Source: Stutzerimonas stutzeri (lineage in GTDB: Bacteria; Pseudomonadota; Gammaproteobacteria; Pseudomonadales; Pseudomonadaceae). Taken from it: 64,000 nt of DNA. A program made the position numbers and the translations under genes. Location: positions 62,001 to 126,000 of the forward strand of contig NZ_JAMOHY010000003.1 in NCBI RefSeq assembly GCF_024448695.1, read 5' to 3'. Shown here piece by piece: positions 27,561 through 36,968 of this stretch (the first letter of the stretch is position 1; every line of letters starts with the position of its first letter). The notes beneath the pieces were generated by a model that was not told the DNA's origin, ran no database searches, and was given only the letters and a program-made list of their open reading frames with translations.

Positions 27561-28657
27561 GGCGTGATTCCTTGCAATACCAGGCTGGCGTTGTTGCCAC
27601 CGAAGCCGAAATAGTTGGCCAGCATCAGACTGTGGCCGGCTACTGCCAGCGGTTCGGCGGCCAGTGGCAACAGCGCCTGTCCGGCGTAATCGCAGCCTGG
27701 CAGTGAGCCTTGGCGCAGACTCTCCAGCAGCAGCAGGGTTTCGCTGAGGCCGCAAGCGCCCAGCGTGTGTCCCAGATAAGGTTTGAGCACGCACAACGGC
27801 GGCAGCGCCTGGGCGAAGGTGCGGCGCATGCCGTTGCTTTCAGCCAGATCATTGGTCTGAGTGGCAGTGCCGTGCAGTTTGACCAGGGCGATCTTCGCCG
27901 GCTTGGTTTTTGCGCTGTACAGTGCGCGACGCATGACCCAGTCGATATGGCTGCCGTCCTCGGCAGTGTTGGTCAGGCTGCTGGTGTCGCAGGCGCTGAA
28001 ACCGCCCAACAGCCGTGCCAGGGGCGCCGGGCCGGGTTCGCAGGCGAGCATCACGCTGGCGTAGGCCTCGCCGAGAATCAAGCCGTCACGTTCGGCATGG
28101 AAAGGGCGATAGGCCGCGCTGGGACTGGTCAGTTCCAGCACTCCGAAGCCTTGCCGGGTGACTTCGCTGGGCGTTTCGAAGGCCACCACCAGCGCGCGCC
28201 GGTAGTGGCTGCGGGCAATCAGCCGCGCGCCATAGAGCAGTGCATTGGCGGCGCTGGTGCAGGCGGTATTGAGGGTGAAGGCGCCGGCGAAACCCCACTC
28301 GCGACGGAGCTCTTCGGCCAGGGCGTCAAGTGCCGGGGCCATCTGATTGCCGGTTGCCTCACCGGCTGCAACCCGCGCCTCGATGGCCGCGATATCCAGC
28401 GTGGTTGAAGCAAGAATCAGCAGGCAGTCGTCCAGCGCGCCACCCTCGCTGCTGGTGCGGATCAGCTGTTGCAGGCGCTGGCGCAGATCCAGTGGTGCGC
28501 CGGCAACAGCCAGATACGGACGTTGCTCATGGCGCTCGTGCAGCTCGAACCACTTCGGCTGCGGCAGCCGACCCTCATGGCAGGCAAGGGCAGCGTCCTG
28601 CAGGTTTTCGCCCAGGGCGCTGCACAGTTGAGCGGATTGCAGGTAGACCGGCTTCAC
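27557..28657 (-). CDS. Beta-ketoacyl-ACP synthase (KAS I/II type)
   Basis: This 366-residue condensing enzyme has the complete Cys-His-His set: Cys133 in LNTACTSAAN, His262 in LHGTATQTND and His297 in LKPYLGHTLGACG, with Lys292. It should extend the chain on the ACP made by the preceding gene. The GTG start overlaps the ACP stop (GTGA), and its own stop overlaps the next gene, showing tight coupling. It is slightly short for FabF, which suits specialised aryl-polyene-type enzymes. Confidence 0.88.
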   Translation of the reverse strand: MKPVYLQSAQLCSALGENLQDAALACHEGRLPQPKWFELHERHEQRPYLAVAGAPLDLRQRLQQLIRTSSEGGALDDCLLILASTTLDIAAIEARVAAGEATGNQMAPALDALAEELRREWGFAGAFTLNTACTSAANALLYGARLIARSHYRRALVVAFETPSEVTRQGFGVLELTSPSAAYRPFHAERDGLILGEAYASVMLACEPGPAPLARLLGGFSACDTSSLTNTAEDGSHIDWVMRRALYSAKTKPAKIALVKLHGTATQTNDLAESNGMRRTFAQALPPLCVLKPYLGHTLGACGLSETLLLLESLRQGSLPGCDYAGQALLPLAAEPLAVAGHSLMLANYFGFGGNNASLVLQGITP

Positions 28658-28920
28658 GAGGTCAGCCTGATAAAGGCAGCAATGCTGTCGATGCTGTTGA
28701 GAATGCGCCGGCCATCCTTGGCGCCCTCGATGCGTACGCCGTAATGCTGTTGCAGAGCCAGTGACACCTGCAGCGCGTCGAGGCTGTCCATCTGGATGCG
28801 GCTTTGCTGACCGAACAGTGGCTCGTCGTCGGCGATACTCTCCCAGTCGATATCGTCCTGCTTGTCGCATTCGCGGATCAGCAACTGCTTGAGCGCCTGT
28901 TTTAGTTGTGTGTCGTCCAT
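28654..28920 (-). CDS. Acyl carrier protein of the cluster
   Basis: This 88-residue carrier protein has a phosphopantetheine site at Ser46 (RIQMDSLDALQVSL). It is acidic around residues 20-33 like other ACPs and different from housekeeping AcpP, so it is probably dedicated to this pathway and the likely donor for the BtrH-like transferase. It overlaps the end of the permease gene by 19 bp and the ketosynthase start by GTGA. Confidence 0.88.
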   Translation of the reverse strand: MDDTQLKQALKQLLIRECDKQDDIDWESIADDEPLFGQQSRIQMDSLDALQVSLALQQHYGVRIEGAKDGRRILNSIDSIAAFIRLTS

Positions 28921-30089
28921 TGCGTGTCGTTCAGTCGTTTGAGAAACAGGAACAGCGCCAGCGCACCCACCCCCACCGCGAACAGCAGCAGGCGGGCGCA
29001 CCAGGGCGCAACATCGGTCAGCGAACCCTGGCCGACCAGCAGTACCAGAAAGGCATCGAGGCCCCAGCTCATGGGTGAGAGCTCCGCCAGCCGGGCCATG
29101 GCCTCGGGCATCACGCTTTTGGGCACCATGACGCCGCCGATGGCCGCCAGAATCAGGTTGATGCCGCCGCTGTACATCAGCGCCTGCTCGCCGCTGCGCG
29201 CCAGGCTGGCGATGGCCAGTCCCAGGCTGCAGGCCGCCAGGGCCAGGCTGCCGGCCAGCAGTAGCCAGGCAGCGATGCTGCCGGGCAGGTGCAGGCCGGG
29301 CAAGCCCAGCAGCGGGAGTGCCCAGACACCGATGGCCAGCAACAGGCCGAATTGCAGCAGATTGATCGCCAGATAGGGCAGCAGTTTGCTCAGCGCCAGC
29401 GTGCCCATGTTCACGCCCAGGCAGCGCAGGCGCAGCAGGGTACCGCTCTGCTGCTCGCGCTGGAAACTGTTGGCCATCGGCAACATCACGAAGAACATGC
29501 CGAAGATCAGCCAGGCCGGCACGCTGTGCTGGCTGGCGTTGGCGCGCTGGTCGAGGGCGCCACTGGCCAGGCGTTCCTGCTCGTCGATGCGAACCTCGGT
29601 GCGCTGCCGGATCAGCGTCATGCGTTCGGCCAGGGACGAGTCGGCGTCGAGTTCACCCGTGTCCAGCAGAAACGCCATCAGCCGCGTCTGCGCCAGTGCA
29701 GCATGGGCGGCGGCGCGCACGCGCTGGCGGCTCAGGGCGTCGGTGGCGGCGGGGAAGACCAGGCCCAGGCTGGCCTGTTCGGTGTCCAGCAATTGCTCGG
29801 CGAACGCCGGACTCAGGCGAAGATGGGGGGCGGAAGTGGCGGTACTTTCAAGTCTCCGGCTTTCGCCCAGCTGTTCATCCAGCGCGGCAGCAAAGAAGGC
29901 GCTTTCCTCACTGGGCTGAGGAATTCCCAGAACCAACTCCAGGGCTGGCAGACGATCCTGGTTGACCTCGGCCAGGGCGAAGGCCATCAGCAGCACGAAC
30001 AGCGCCGGCATCAGAAACAGCACGCCCAGTGCATGATGGTCGCGGATCAGCAGCAGGAATTCCTTGCGCACCAGTGCCCGTAACCTCAC
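28902..30089 (-). CDS. ABC-2 type exporter permease
   Basis: This 395-residue membrane protein has one N-terminal helix (LGVLFLMPALFVLLMAFAL), a periplasmic domain to about residue 190, and five C-terminal helices starting at VPAWLIFGMFFVMLPM. This is the ABC-2 permease plan, as in drug or lipid exporters. It probably exports the cluster's product with the ATPase upstream. The GTG start overlaps the ATPase stop (GTGA). Confidence 0.88.
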   Translation of the reverse strand: MRLRALVRKEFLLLIRDHHALGVLFLMPALFVLLMAFALAEVNQDRLPALELVLGIPQPSEESAFFAAALDEQLGESRRLESTATSAPHLRLSPAFAEQLLDTEQASLGLVFPAATDALSRQRVRAAAHAALAQTRLMAFLLDTGELDADSSLAERMTLIRQRTEVRIDEQERLASGALDQRANASQHSVPAWLIFGMFFVMLPMANSFQREQQSGTLLRLRCLGVNMGTLALSKLLPYLAINLLQFGLLLAIGVWALPLLGLPGLHLPGSIAAWLLLAGSLALAACSLGLAIASLARSGEQALMYSGGINLILAAIGGVMVPKSVMPEAMARLAELSPMSWGLDAFLVLLVGQGSLTDVAPWCARLLLFAVGVGALALFLFLKRLNDTQWTTHN

Positions 30090-30970
30090 AGCGCACCTCC
30101 GCTGAAGTGCAGGTAGAGCTGTTCCAGCGAGGGCCGACCGAAGCGCAGCAGGTCGGGCAGTTGCGGTTGGCTGGCGATGAACTGGCACAGGCGGGCCAGC
30201 TGGGGGGCGTCGATACGCTCAATGCGGCAGCCACGAGTGGTCGGCAGGCATTCGAGCTGCAACTCCGCGAGCAGTGCATCGAGGCCGCTTGGCGGCGCGG
30301 TGGGCCATTCGAGTAGCAGGCCATGGTCATCGCCGAGCAGCTGGCGCTTGTCCAGATCGAGACGTACCTGGCCTTCGGCGAGCAGGACGATCCGCTGCGC
30401 CAGACGCTCGATCTCTTCCAGATAGTGGCTGGTGTAGATCACTGCGCAACCGTCGGCAGCCAGGCCCTGCACGGCGCCGAGCAGCAGCTCGCGCGAATGT
30501 ATATCGACACCGACTGTGGCTTCGTCGAACAGATACAGCGCAGCAGGCTGCAGCAGCCCGATGGCAAAGTTGAGGCGGCGTTGCTGACCACCGGAAAGCC
30601 GGGCGGCGCGAGTTCCCAGCAGTGACTCCAGATGGGTGTCGTGGATGCAGCGCTGCAGGCGGTTGCTGCGTTCGGTTCCGCGCAGCCGGTAGAGGTCGGC
30701 GAACAGCTGCAGGTTTTCCTTCACGCTCAGCCCAGCATGAAAGGCCGGTTGCTGTGGAACCAGGCCGATGCTGCGCTCACCCTGCCAGCGGATTTCACCC
30801 TGCTGCGGCTGGCGCAGGCCAGCGATCAGCGATAGCAGGGTGGTCTTGCCTGCGCCATTGCTGCCCAGCAGCCCCAGGCACTGGCCGGCTTCCAGACGCA
30901 GATTGATGCCGTCCAGCGCCGGGTGCTCGGTGTCGGGATAGCGAAAGCCCAGGCCGCGTAATTCAAGCAT
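30086..30970 (-). CDS. ABC exporter ATP-binding protein
   Basis: This 294-residue ATPase has Walker [13 protein letters not shown]-loop LVPQQPAF, signature LSGGQQRRL, Walker B YLFDEATVGVD and H-loop TSHYLEE. It is the CcmA/DrrA-like type that pairs with ABC-2 permeases. Its ATG overlaps the dehydratase gene by 8 bp. A C-terminal extension of about 80 residues (from PTAPPSGLDALLAEL) may be a regulatory or substrate-sensing part. Confidence 0.9.
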   Translation of the reverse strand: MLELRGLGFRYPDTEHPALDGINLRLEAGQCLGLLGSNGAGKTTLLSLIAGLRQPQQGEIRWQGERSIGLVPQQPAFHAGLSVKENLQLFADLYRLRGTERSNRLQRCIHDTHLESLLGTRAARLSGGQQRRLNFAIGLLQPAALYLFDEATVGVDIHSRELLLGAVQGLAADGCAVIYTSHYLEEIERLAQRIVLLAEGQVRLDLDKRQLLGDDHGLLLEWPTAPPSGLDALLAELQLECLPTTRGCRIERIDAPQLARLCQFIASQPQLPDLLRFGRPSLEQLYLHFSGGAL

Positions 30971-31370
30971 GAACAAGAACCAGCAGCAGGCGGCCATCGA
31001 GCAGCAGTCGGTCGCCGCTGTGGATGCTGAAGGCGTAGAGCGCGCCGGTCGGGCTGAGCGTTTCCTGCGTCGCACTCACCAGCAGCAGACCGTTGCGCTC
31101 GCTGGGTTCGTGGTGCAGCTGCAGTGCGCTCAGCTTGCCCACGAGGGCCATCTCGATGGATTTTCCAGCGCCGTATAGGGCACCATGCGCGCCGCACAAT
31201 TGCGCCGCCGCCTCGAACAGCAGGCAGGGCGAAGCATCGGGACCGAATGGTTGCAGATGGGACCAGGCGCTCAGGCCGCGGATGCCGCCGGGATCGTGTT
31301 CGAGCACCCGGTCCAGCCAGAGCGCGGGTCCCTGATGCGGCAGCAGGCTGAGCAGTTGGGTTCGATCCAT
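30963..31370 (-). CDS. Hot-dog 3-hydroxyacyl-ACP dehydratase, ApeP-like
   Basis: This 135-residue protein resembles the hot-dog dehydratases of aryl-polyene clusters (ApeP) and FabZ. Its start LLPHQGPALWLDRVLEH has the catalytic-type His, and CLLFEAAAQLCGAHG carries the central-helix acidic residue. It would introduce double bonds in the growing chain. It is the first gene of the minus-strand operon, and its 5' region (31371-31471) is shared with the divergent methyltransferase gene. Confidence 0.78.
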   Translation of the reverse strand: MDRTQLLSLLPHQGPALWLDRVLEHDPGGIRGLSAWSHLQPFGPDASPCLLFEAAAQLCGAHGALYGAGKSIEMALVGKLSALQLHHEPSERNGLLLVSATQETLSPTGALYAFSIHSGDRLLLDGRLLLVLVHA

Positions 31371-31471
31371 CGTGAAGACTGCTGCGAGAATATTGGCGGG
31401 CCGGAAGTGTAGCAGATGGCTTCCAGGCATGGCCGTCCACCCAGGTGGGCACTGCTCAAAGGAGATGATTG

Positions 31472-32020
31472 ATGCTGCAGGCTGGTTTTTTCCTGCTGGG
31501 TACGCTGATTCTGGCCTGGCTGTCGCGGGCGTCGTTGCGCCAGCCTCGCTCGCACGGTTTTCCGCGTTTTCTCGCTTGGGTGGCGATCCTCGCGTTGCTG
31601 GCGCTCAACGGTCCGGTCTGGTTCGATGACCGCTATGCCCCGCATCAACTGGTGTCCTGGGTGTTGCTGCAGGTATCCATCGCCGTTCTGGTCGCCGGGC
31701 TGTACATGCTGCGGCGCGTTGGCAAGACCGATCAGGCGCGCGACGATGACGAACTGTTCGCCTTCGAGAAAACCTCGCAGCTGGTGACGGTGGGCATCTT
31801 CCGGTATATCCGCCATCCCATGTACTGCTCGCTGCTGCTGTTGGCCTGGGGCATTTTCTTCAAGCAGGCGGGGCTGCTTGGCTTGCTGCTGGCGCTGGCC
31901 GCCTCGCTGTTCCTGTGGCTGACAGCGCTGCGCGACGAGGAGGAATGTCTGGCGTACTTCGGCGAGGGCTATCGGCGCTACATGCAGCGCAGCAAGCGCT
32001 TTATCCCATTCATTTTCTAA
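31472..32020 (+). CDS. Isoprenylcysteine methyltransferase-like membrane methyltransferase
   Basis: This 182-residue integral membrane protein has about five helices and the ICMT/PEMT signature near residues 105-165: GIFRYIRHPMYCSLLLLAWG, then RDEEECLAYFGEGYRRY. Relatives methylate lipids or small hydrophobic molecules with S-adenosylmethionine. It is divergent from the polyketide-like operon across 101 bp, so it could modify that product, but this is only suggested by position. The ATG has AAGGAGA 7 bp upstream. Confidence 0.8.
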   Translation: MLQAGFFLLGTLILAWLSRASLRQPRSHGFPRFLAWVAILALLALNGPVWFDDRYAPHQLVSWVLLQVSIAVLVAGLYMLRRVGKTDQARDDDELFAFEKTSQLVTVGIFRYIRHPMYCSLLLLAWGIFFKQAGLLGLLLALAASLFLWLTALRDEEECLAYFGEGYRRYMQRSKRFIPFIF

Positions 32021-32044
32021 TGGCCGGCGTGGTGGCGCTACCGC

Positions 32045-32476
32045 TCAATCCCAGTCCAGCCGCGCCAGCAGCCATTCGCCGTCTTCCAGCCACCATTCGA
32101 GCCTGACGCTGTAGTGCCCGACGCGTTCAGGTACTAGGCCCTGCGCGCCGGTCAGCGCCACCTGTGCCTCGCTATGGCCCTTGCTGGTGTAGCTTGGATC
32201 GAGCCAGCTGTCGCTGCTCAGTGCCAGTACCCGCACGTTGCGATGCCGCAGAAACATCAGTGCGGCGGTGCGCCGCAGCCATTCACGGTCCAGGTTCTGA
32301 TTGGCGCGAAAGTCCGGATGAATCTGCGCCAGCAATGCCGCGGTGTCCCTGTTCTCAATGCTTTCCTGCAGCGTTCTTGCCGCTGATTCGAGCGCCGCCT
32401 CAGGGGCTTCGCGACCGCAACCAGCCAGTAGCAGCATGGCCATTGCAGTGATGCTGGCTAATTTCCATACAGACAT
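32045..32476 (-). CDS. Hypothetical lipoprotein, NTF2-like
   Basis: This 143-residue protein has a lipobox (MAMLLLAGCGRE). The mature part begins with a helix (ALESAARTLQESIENRDT) and continues with strands ending LEWWLEDGEWLLARLDWD, the general shape of small NTF2-like/SnoaL domains. Function is unknown. It lies between the methyltransferase and pip, convergent with the first and divergent from the second. Confidence 0.72.
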   Translation of the reverse strand: MSVWKLASITAMAMLLLAGCGREAPEAALESAARTLQESIENRDTAALLAQIHPDFRANQNLDREWLRRTAALMFLRHRNVRVLALSSDSWLDPSYTSKGHSEAQVALTGAQGLVPERVGHYSVRLEWWLEDGEWLLARLDWD

Positions 32477-32558
32477 GCCGAACCCCTCGATCCTCGTTAT
32501 GATGCCGGAAACCTCAGGCGGCCCCTCGCGCCCGCTGTACAAACCAAGGGAGTGTGCC

Positions 32559-33530
32559 ATGCAAACCTTGCACCCGGAGATCAAACCCTACGCGCGGCAT
32601 GAGCTGGCGGTCGAAGCGCCGCATGTGCTGTATGTCGACGAGAGCGGTTCGCCGGACGGCCTGCCCGTGCTGTTCGTGCATGGTGGTCCCGGTGGCGGTT
32701 GTGACGCCCTGAGTCGGCGCTTCTTCGATCCCAACCTGTACCGCATCATCACCTTCGATCAGCGCGGCTGCGGTCGCTCGACGCCTCACGCGAGTCTTGA
32801 AAACAACACCACGGCCCATTTGATCGCTGATATGCAACGTATCCGCGAATTTCTCGGGATCGACAAATGGGTGCTGTTCGGTGGCTCATGGGGTTCGACG
32901 CTGTCGCTGGCCTATGCCCAGGCGTACCCCGAACATGTCCATGCGCTGATCCTGCGCGGCATCTTCCTCTGCCGACCGCACGAGTTTTCCTGGTTCTATC
33001 AGGAGGGCGCCAGCCGCCTGTTTCCCGATTACTGGCAGGACTTCATCGCGCCAATTCCTTCGGAGGAACGCGGTGACCTGATGCAGGCGTTCTACAGGCG
33101 CCTGACCGGCAGCGACCAGATCGCCCAGATGCATGCGGCCAAGGCCTGGTCCTGCTGGGAAGGGCGGACCGCTACGCTACGGCCCAGCCATGATGTGGCG
33201 GAGCGTTTCGCCGATACTCACCGGGCGCTGGCCATGGCGCGAATCGAGTGTCATTACTTCGTCAATCAGGGCTTTCTCGAGCCCGATCAGCTACTGCGTG
33301 ACATGCACAAGATCGCGCACCTGCCGGGGATCATCGTGCACGGTCGTTACGATGTCATCTGCCCGCTGGAGAATGCCTGGCAGCTGCACGAAGCCTGGCC
33401 CGGCAGCGAACTGCAGATCATCCGTGAAGCCGGACACTCGGCCAGCGAGCCCGGCAATTGCGACGCTCTGGTGCGCGCCGCCAGTGTCATCGCCCATCGC
33501 CTGCTGGACCTGCCGCCCGAGGAGGCCTGA
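32559..33530 (+). CDS. pip: Proline iminopeptidase
   Basis: This 323-residue alpha/beta-hydrolase of the S33 family releases N-terminal proline from peptides. The oxyanion segment [11 protein letters not shown], nucleophile [14 protein letters not shown] and catalytic His near [10 protein letters not shown] are intact. The start [12 protein letters not shown] has an AAGGGAG site. It overlaps dtd by one base (TGATG), the same pair as in PAO1. Confidence 0.94.
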   Translation: MQTLHPEIKPYARHELAVEAPHVLYVDESGSPDGLPVLFVHGGPGGGCDALSRRFFDPNLYRIITFDQRGCGRSTPHASLENNTTAHLIADMQRIREFLGIDKWVLFGGSWGSTLSLAYAQAYPEHVHALILRGIFLCRPHEFSWFYQEGASRLFPDYWQDFIAPIPSEERGDLMQAFYRRLTGSDQIAQMHAAKAWSCWEGRTATLRPSHDVAERFADTHRALAMARIECHYFVNQGFLEPDQLLRDMHKIAHLPGIIVHGRYDVICPLENAWQLHEAWPGSELQIIREAGHSASEPGNCDALVRAASVIAHRLLDLPPEEA

Positions 33531-33967
33531 TGAGGGCAGTGATTCAGCGCGTGCGGCAGGCGCGGGTCGAGGTGGCTGGCGAGATCGTTGGAGCCATAGA
33601 TCAAGGGCTGCTGGCACTGATCGGCGTCGAGCGTGAGGATGACCGTGCCCGGGCGGACAAGCTTTTGCACAAGCTGCTGCGCTATCGGGTATTCGCAGAC
33701 GAAGAGGGGCGGATGAACCGCTCGCTGAGCGATATCGGCGGCGGCTTGCTGCTGGTCTCGCAATTCACCCTGGTTGCCGATACTCGCAGTGGGCTGCGAC
33801 CGAGTTTCTCCAGCGCGGCGTCGCCGATGCTGGGCGAAGAACTGTATGAATATCTGCTGGCCCAGGCGCGTCAGCAGCATCCACAGGTCGCCTGCGGTCG
33901 CTTCGGCGCCGATATGCAGGTGCATCTGCAGAACGACGGGCCGGTGACCTTTCTGCTGGAAAGCTGA
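33530..33967 (+). CDS. dtd: D-aminoacyl-tRNA deacylase
   Basis: This 145-residue enzyme removes D-amino acids mis-attached to tRNA. It shows the DTD start [15 protein letters not shown] and the SQFTLVAD motif. The C-terminal cross-subunit motif is GPVTFLLES. It is translationally coupled to pip. Confidence 0.95.
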   Translation: MRAVIQRVRQARVEVAGEIVGAIDQGLLALIGVEREDDRARADKLLHKLLRYRVFADEEGRMNRSLSDIGGGLLLVSQFTLVADTRSGLRPSFSSAASPMLGEELYEYLLAQARQQHPQVACGRFGADMQVHLQNDGPVTFLLES

Positions 33968-33970
33968 CGC

Positions 33971-34390
33971 CTAGCGTCCGGAAGGCTCGAGCCCGTTGTC
34001 GTGCAGCCAGTTCATGGCGTATTCGCGCAGCTGGACAGTCTGGTAATCCAGCCATGCCTGGCGTATCTCCGGAAAATCTTCCAGCTTGAAATCGAAGGTG
34101 CGCAGCGGTTTACGCCCGCGCAGTGCGGTGTTCAGCACGGCATAGGCGCTGGGGTCATGCTGGGCGAACAAAAAGGCTTCGCGCATGGCGATGGACTGTG
34201 GCAGGTCGAGCGGTTCGATATGCAGGTAACGGTCGGACCGGACGTCGTATTTCTCGTTGGCGCTGGGCGGTGCTTCGCCGGGGAAAACGGCGCGGATATC
34301 GCCGCTTTCCAGATCGAGGTAATGCGCGCAGGCATCGCGGGCATCCAAAGCGTATTCCAGACGGTACAGATCAATGGTCATCGGGCGCAT
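33971..34390 (-). CDS. UPF0158 family protein
   Basis: This 139-residue cytosolic protein of unknown function has the UPF0158 pattern: EYALDARDACAHYLDLESGD near the start and a C-terminal segment ending LEDFPEIRQAWLDYQTVQ. Starts at 34390 or 34381 (MTIDLY) are both possible. It is 3 bp from the convergent dtd. Confidence 0.82.
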   Translation of the reverse strand: MRPMTIDLYRLEYALDARDACAHYLDLESGDIRAVFPGEAPPSANEKYDVRSDRYLHIEPLDLPQSIAMREAFLFAQHDPSAYAVLNTALRGRKPLRTFDFKLEDFPEIRQAWLDYQTVQLREYAMNWLHDNGLEPSGR

Positions 34391-34510
34391 GGCAGGCTCT
34401 GCTTCGTGGGACTCAGAGGCTCTGACCCATTTGCACCCATTGCGTGCATTACGTTCATCGGTACTGGTTGGCATTCTGACGAGATGGCTGTGAAATCGCG
34501 GGCAAACCCC

Positions 34511-35218
34511 TCAGAACAGCCGTGCCAGCAAAGCGCTGACGGCTGTCTCGACGCGCAGAATGCGCTCGCCGAGTTGCACCGGGGTGAGGCCTGCTTCGGC
34601 CAATTTTTCCACTTCGTAGGGAATCCAGCCGCCTTCGGGGCCAATGGCCAGCGTCACCGGGTGTTCCACCGCCCGTGGGCAGTGCGGAAAATCACCGGGA
34701 TGACCGACCAGGCCCAGGCTGCCGGCGGCGAGTTGCGGCAGGCGGTCTTCGACGAAAGGCTTGAAACGCTTTTCGATGATCACTTCGGGCAGCACCGTGT
34801 CGCGCGCCTGTTCCAGGCCCAGGATCAGCTGTTCGCGAATGGCTGCAGGGTCCAGGAAGGGCGTCTGCCAGAAGCTCTTTTCCACCCGATAGCTGTTGAG
34901 CAGCACCAGCCGCGGTACGCCCATGGTGGCGACTGTCTGCAGCACGCGGCGCAGCATTTTCGGGCGCGGCAGGGCTAGCAACAGGGTGATGGGCAGCTTG
35001 GGCGGGGGTGGCTGATCGAAGCGGACCTGCAGTTCGGCTGACGCGCTGTCCAGACGCAGCAACCGGCCTTCACCCATTTCGCCGCCGAGCCGGCCTACGC
35101 GCAGGGTTTCGCCAGCCTCGGCGCGGTGGACCTCACGCAGGTGTGCCAGTCGGCGGTCACGCAGTACCACCCGCTCGGCGTCGATGAAATCCGCCGGCTC
35201 CAGCAGTATCAGATTCAC
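34511..35218 (-). CDS. rsmE: 16S rRNA m3U1498 methyltransferase RsmE
   Basis: This 235-residue SPOUT methyltransferase methylates U1498 of 16S rRNA. The N-terminal PUA-like part has [17 protein letters not shown]. The C-terminal trefoil-knot part has [15 protein letters not shown] and [12 protein letters not shown]. It starts at a GTG overlapping the tatC stop (GTGA), so it is coupled to the tat operon. Confidence 0.95.
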   Translation of the reverse strand: MNLILLEPADFIDAERVVLRDRRLAHLREVHRAEAGETLRVGRLGGEMGEGRLLRLDSASAELQVRFDQPPPPKLPITLLLALPRPKMLRRVLQTVATMGVPRLVLLNSYRVEKSFWQTPFLDPAAIREQLILGLEQARDTVLPEVIIEKRFKPFVEDRLPQLAAGSLGLVGHPGDFPHCPRAVEHPVTLAIGPEGGWIPYEVEKLAEAGLTPVQLGERILRVETAVSALLARLF

Positions 35219-36015
35219 GGGCGTGAAACGGGTGGCTGGTCGCGCTCGGGCCTGTCTTCATCGGCATCGCCGCGGAAACCCGCTTCGCGCGTCTTGATCA
35301 TGCTGCCGCAGATCACGCCGGCCTCGAACAGCAGCCACATGGGTATGGCCAGCAACGCTTGGGAGAATACGTCCGGTGGTGTCAGTACCATGCCCACGGC
35401 GAAGCACCCGACGATCACATAGGGGCGGCTCTTGCGCAGTGTGGCCACGTCGACGATGCCGACCCAGATCAGCAGGAAGGTCGCCACCGGAATTTCGAAG
35501 GCCACGCCAAAGGCGAAGAACAGCGTCAGCACGAAATCCAGGTACTGGCCGATGTCGGTCATCATCGCCACGCCTTCGGGGGTCACGCTGGCGAAGAAGC
35601 CGAACATGATCGGGAAGACCACGAAATAGGCGAACGCCATGCCGGCGTAGAACAGGATGATGCTGGAGATCAGCAGCGGTACGGCGATGCGTTTTTCATG
35701 CTTGTACAGACCGGGCGCGATAAAGCCCCAGATCTGGTGCAGGATGACCGGCATCGACATGAACAGCGACACCATCAGCGTCAGCTTGAACGGCGTCAGG
35801 AATGGCGAGGCCACGCCGGTGGCGATCATGGTCGCGCCTTCCGGCAAGTATGTACGCAGGGGCGCGGCGACCAGCGCGTAGATCTGTTGCGAGAAATAGA
35901 ACAGGCCGGCGAACAGCAGCAGTATCGCCACTACGCAGCGCAGCAGACGCTTGCGCAGTTCGGTCAGGTGAGCGATCAGCGGCATTTCCTGATCGGTGCC
36001 AGTATCGTGGCTCAT
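35215..36015 (-). CDS. tatC: Sec-independent translocase TatC
   Basis: This 266-residue six-helix membrane protein recognises twin-arginine signal peptides. It begins [19 protein letters not shown], the conserved cytosolic start, and contains the [19 protein letters not shown] helix pair. It overlaps tatB by ATGA. Its substrates in this window would include the formate dehydrogenase alpha subunit. Confidence 0.97.
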   Translation of the reverse strand: MSHDTGTDQEMPLIAHLTELRKRLLRCVVAILLLFAGLFYFSQQIYALVAAPLRTYLPEGATMIATGVASPFLTPFKLTLMVSLFMSMPVILHQIWGFIAPGLYKHEKRIAVPLLISSIILFYAGMAFAYFVVFPIMFGFFASVTPEGVAMMTDIGQYLDFVLTLFFAFGVAFEIPVATFLLIWVGIVDVATLRKSRPYVIVGCFAVGMVLTPPDVFSQALLAIPMWLLFEAGVICGSMIKTREAGFRGDADEDRPERDQPPVSRP

Positions 36016-36374
36016 GGTTCGGGGGATCTGTCCTGGCGAGGAGCGGGGGGCGATTCGGCAGGCGTGGCCGTTTCGGTCGGTTTAGCGGGCTCAGTCGACT
36101 CGGTCGGGGCTCGGGCGGCGCTGGTGGAGGGCGGCATGATGCTCTCCTTCAGCTCCTTCTCAAGATCGAGAATGCGCTCGTTATGCAGTTGGCGGCGAAT
36201 TTCGTCGGCGCCGATCTCCCGCTCGACCTCGGCCTTGATGTTGTTGAAGCTGCGCTTGAGGCGACCAACCCACAATCCGGCTGTGCGCACCGCGCCGGGC
36301 AGGCGCTCGGGGCCAAGCACGAACAGGGCTACCAACCCTACCAGGAGCAGTTCAGTGAAGCCGATATCGAACAT
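36012..36374 (-). CDS. tatB: Twin-arginine translocase subunit TatB
   Basis: This 120-residue protein has a single N-terminal helix with the glutamate ([20 protein letters not shown]) and the hinge [11 protein letters not shown] long amphipathic helix follows ([20 protein letters not shown]) and a Pro/Ala/Thr-rich tail. It works with TatC as receptor for folded substrates. It is 9 bp after tatA. Confidence 0.96.
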   Translation of the reverse strand: MFDIGFTELLLVGLVALFVLGPERLPGAVRTAGLWVGRLKRSFNNIKAEVEREIGADEIRRQLHNERILDLEKELKESIMPPSTSAARAPTESTEPAKPTETATPAESPPAPRQDRSPEP

Positions 36375-36383
36375 CGGAGAGCC

Positions 36384-36614
36384 CTAGTCTTTCTTGGTCG
36401 GTTCTTCGACCTTGCGTGCCTCGGCATCGATGGTGTGGCTCTGCTTTTCTTCGACGCCGGGCTTTTCCTCATCGGTGCCCATCGACTTGCGGAAGCCCTT
36501 GATCGCATCACCCAGGTCCGAGCCCAGGCCCTTGAGGCGCTTGGTGCCGAACAGCATGACGACGATCAGCAGGATGATCAGGAGTTGCCAGACGCTTATT
36601 CCACCGAAACCCAT
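36384..36614 (-). CDS. tatA: Twin-arginine translocase subunit TatA
   Basis: This 76-residue pore-forming subunit begins [20 protein letters not shown], followed by the [20 protein letters not shown] amphipathic helix and an acidic/lysine-rich tail. It is the first tat gene and lies 21 bp after hisE, as in PAO1. Confidence 0.96.
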   Translation of the reverse strand: MGFGGISVWQLLIILLIVVMLFGTKRLKGLGSDLGDAIKGFRKSMGTDEEKPGVEEKQSHTIDAEARKVEEPTKKD

Positions 36615-36635
36615 GGTGCTACCTCCAAAAATGAA

Positions 36636-36968
36636 TCAGTTGTGCGGGCGCGCGGCTTTTTCCGCGTGTCCGGAAAGGCCGAAGCGGCGGTCCAGTTCGT
36701 CGAGTACCGCCTGGGGATGCTGATCGAGTGCGGCCAGCATGACCAGGCTGTGAAACCACAGATCGGCGGTTTCACCGATCAGCTCGCGGGTGTCGCCACT
36801 GACGGCGGCATCCTTGGCCGCCAGGATGGTTTCCACCGATTCCTCGCCGACCTTTTCCAGAATCTTGTTCAGGCCCTTGTGGTACAGGCTGGCCACGTAG
36901 GAGCTGTCCGGTGCGGCGCCCTTGCGGGCCTCCAGAACTTCGGCCAGACGGGTGAGGGTGTCACTCAT
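36636..36968 (-). CDS. hisE: Phosphoribosyl-ATP pyrophosphatase
   Basis: This 110-residue enzyme of the MazG-like fold performs the second step of histidine synthesis. Metal-binding residues lie in [17 protein letters not shown] and [17 protein letters not shown]. In Pseudomonas hisE and hisI are separate genes, unlike the enteric fusion. It overlaps hisI by 8 bp. Confidence 0.96.
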   Translation of the reverse strand: MSDTLTRLAEVLEARKGAAPDSSYVASLYHKGLNKILEKVGEESVETILAAKDAAVSGDTRELIGETADLWFHSLVMLAALDQHPQAVLDELDRRFGLSGHAEKAARPHN

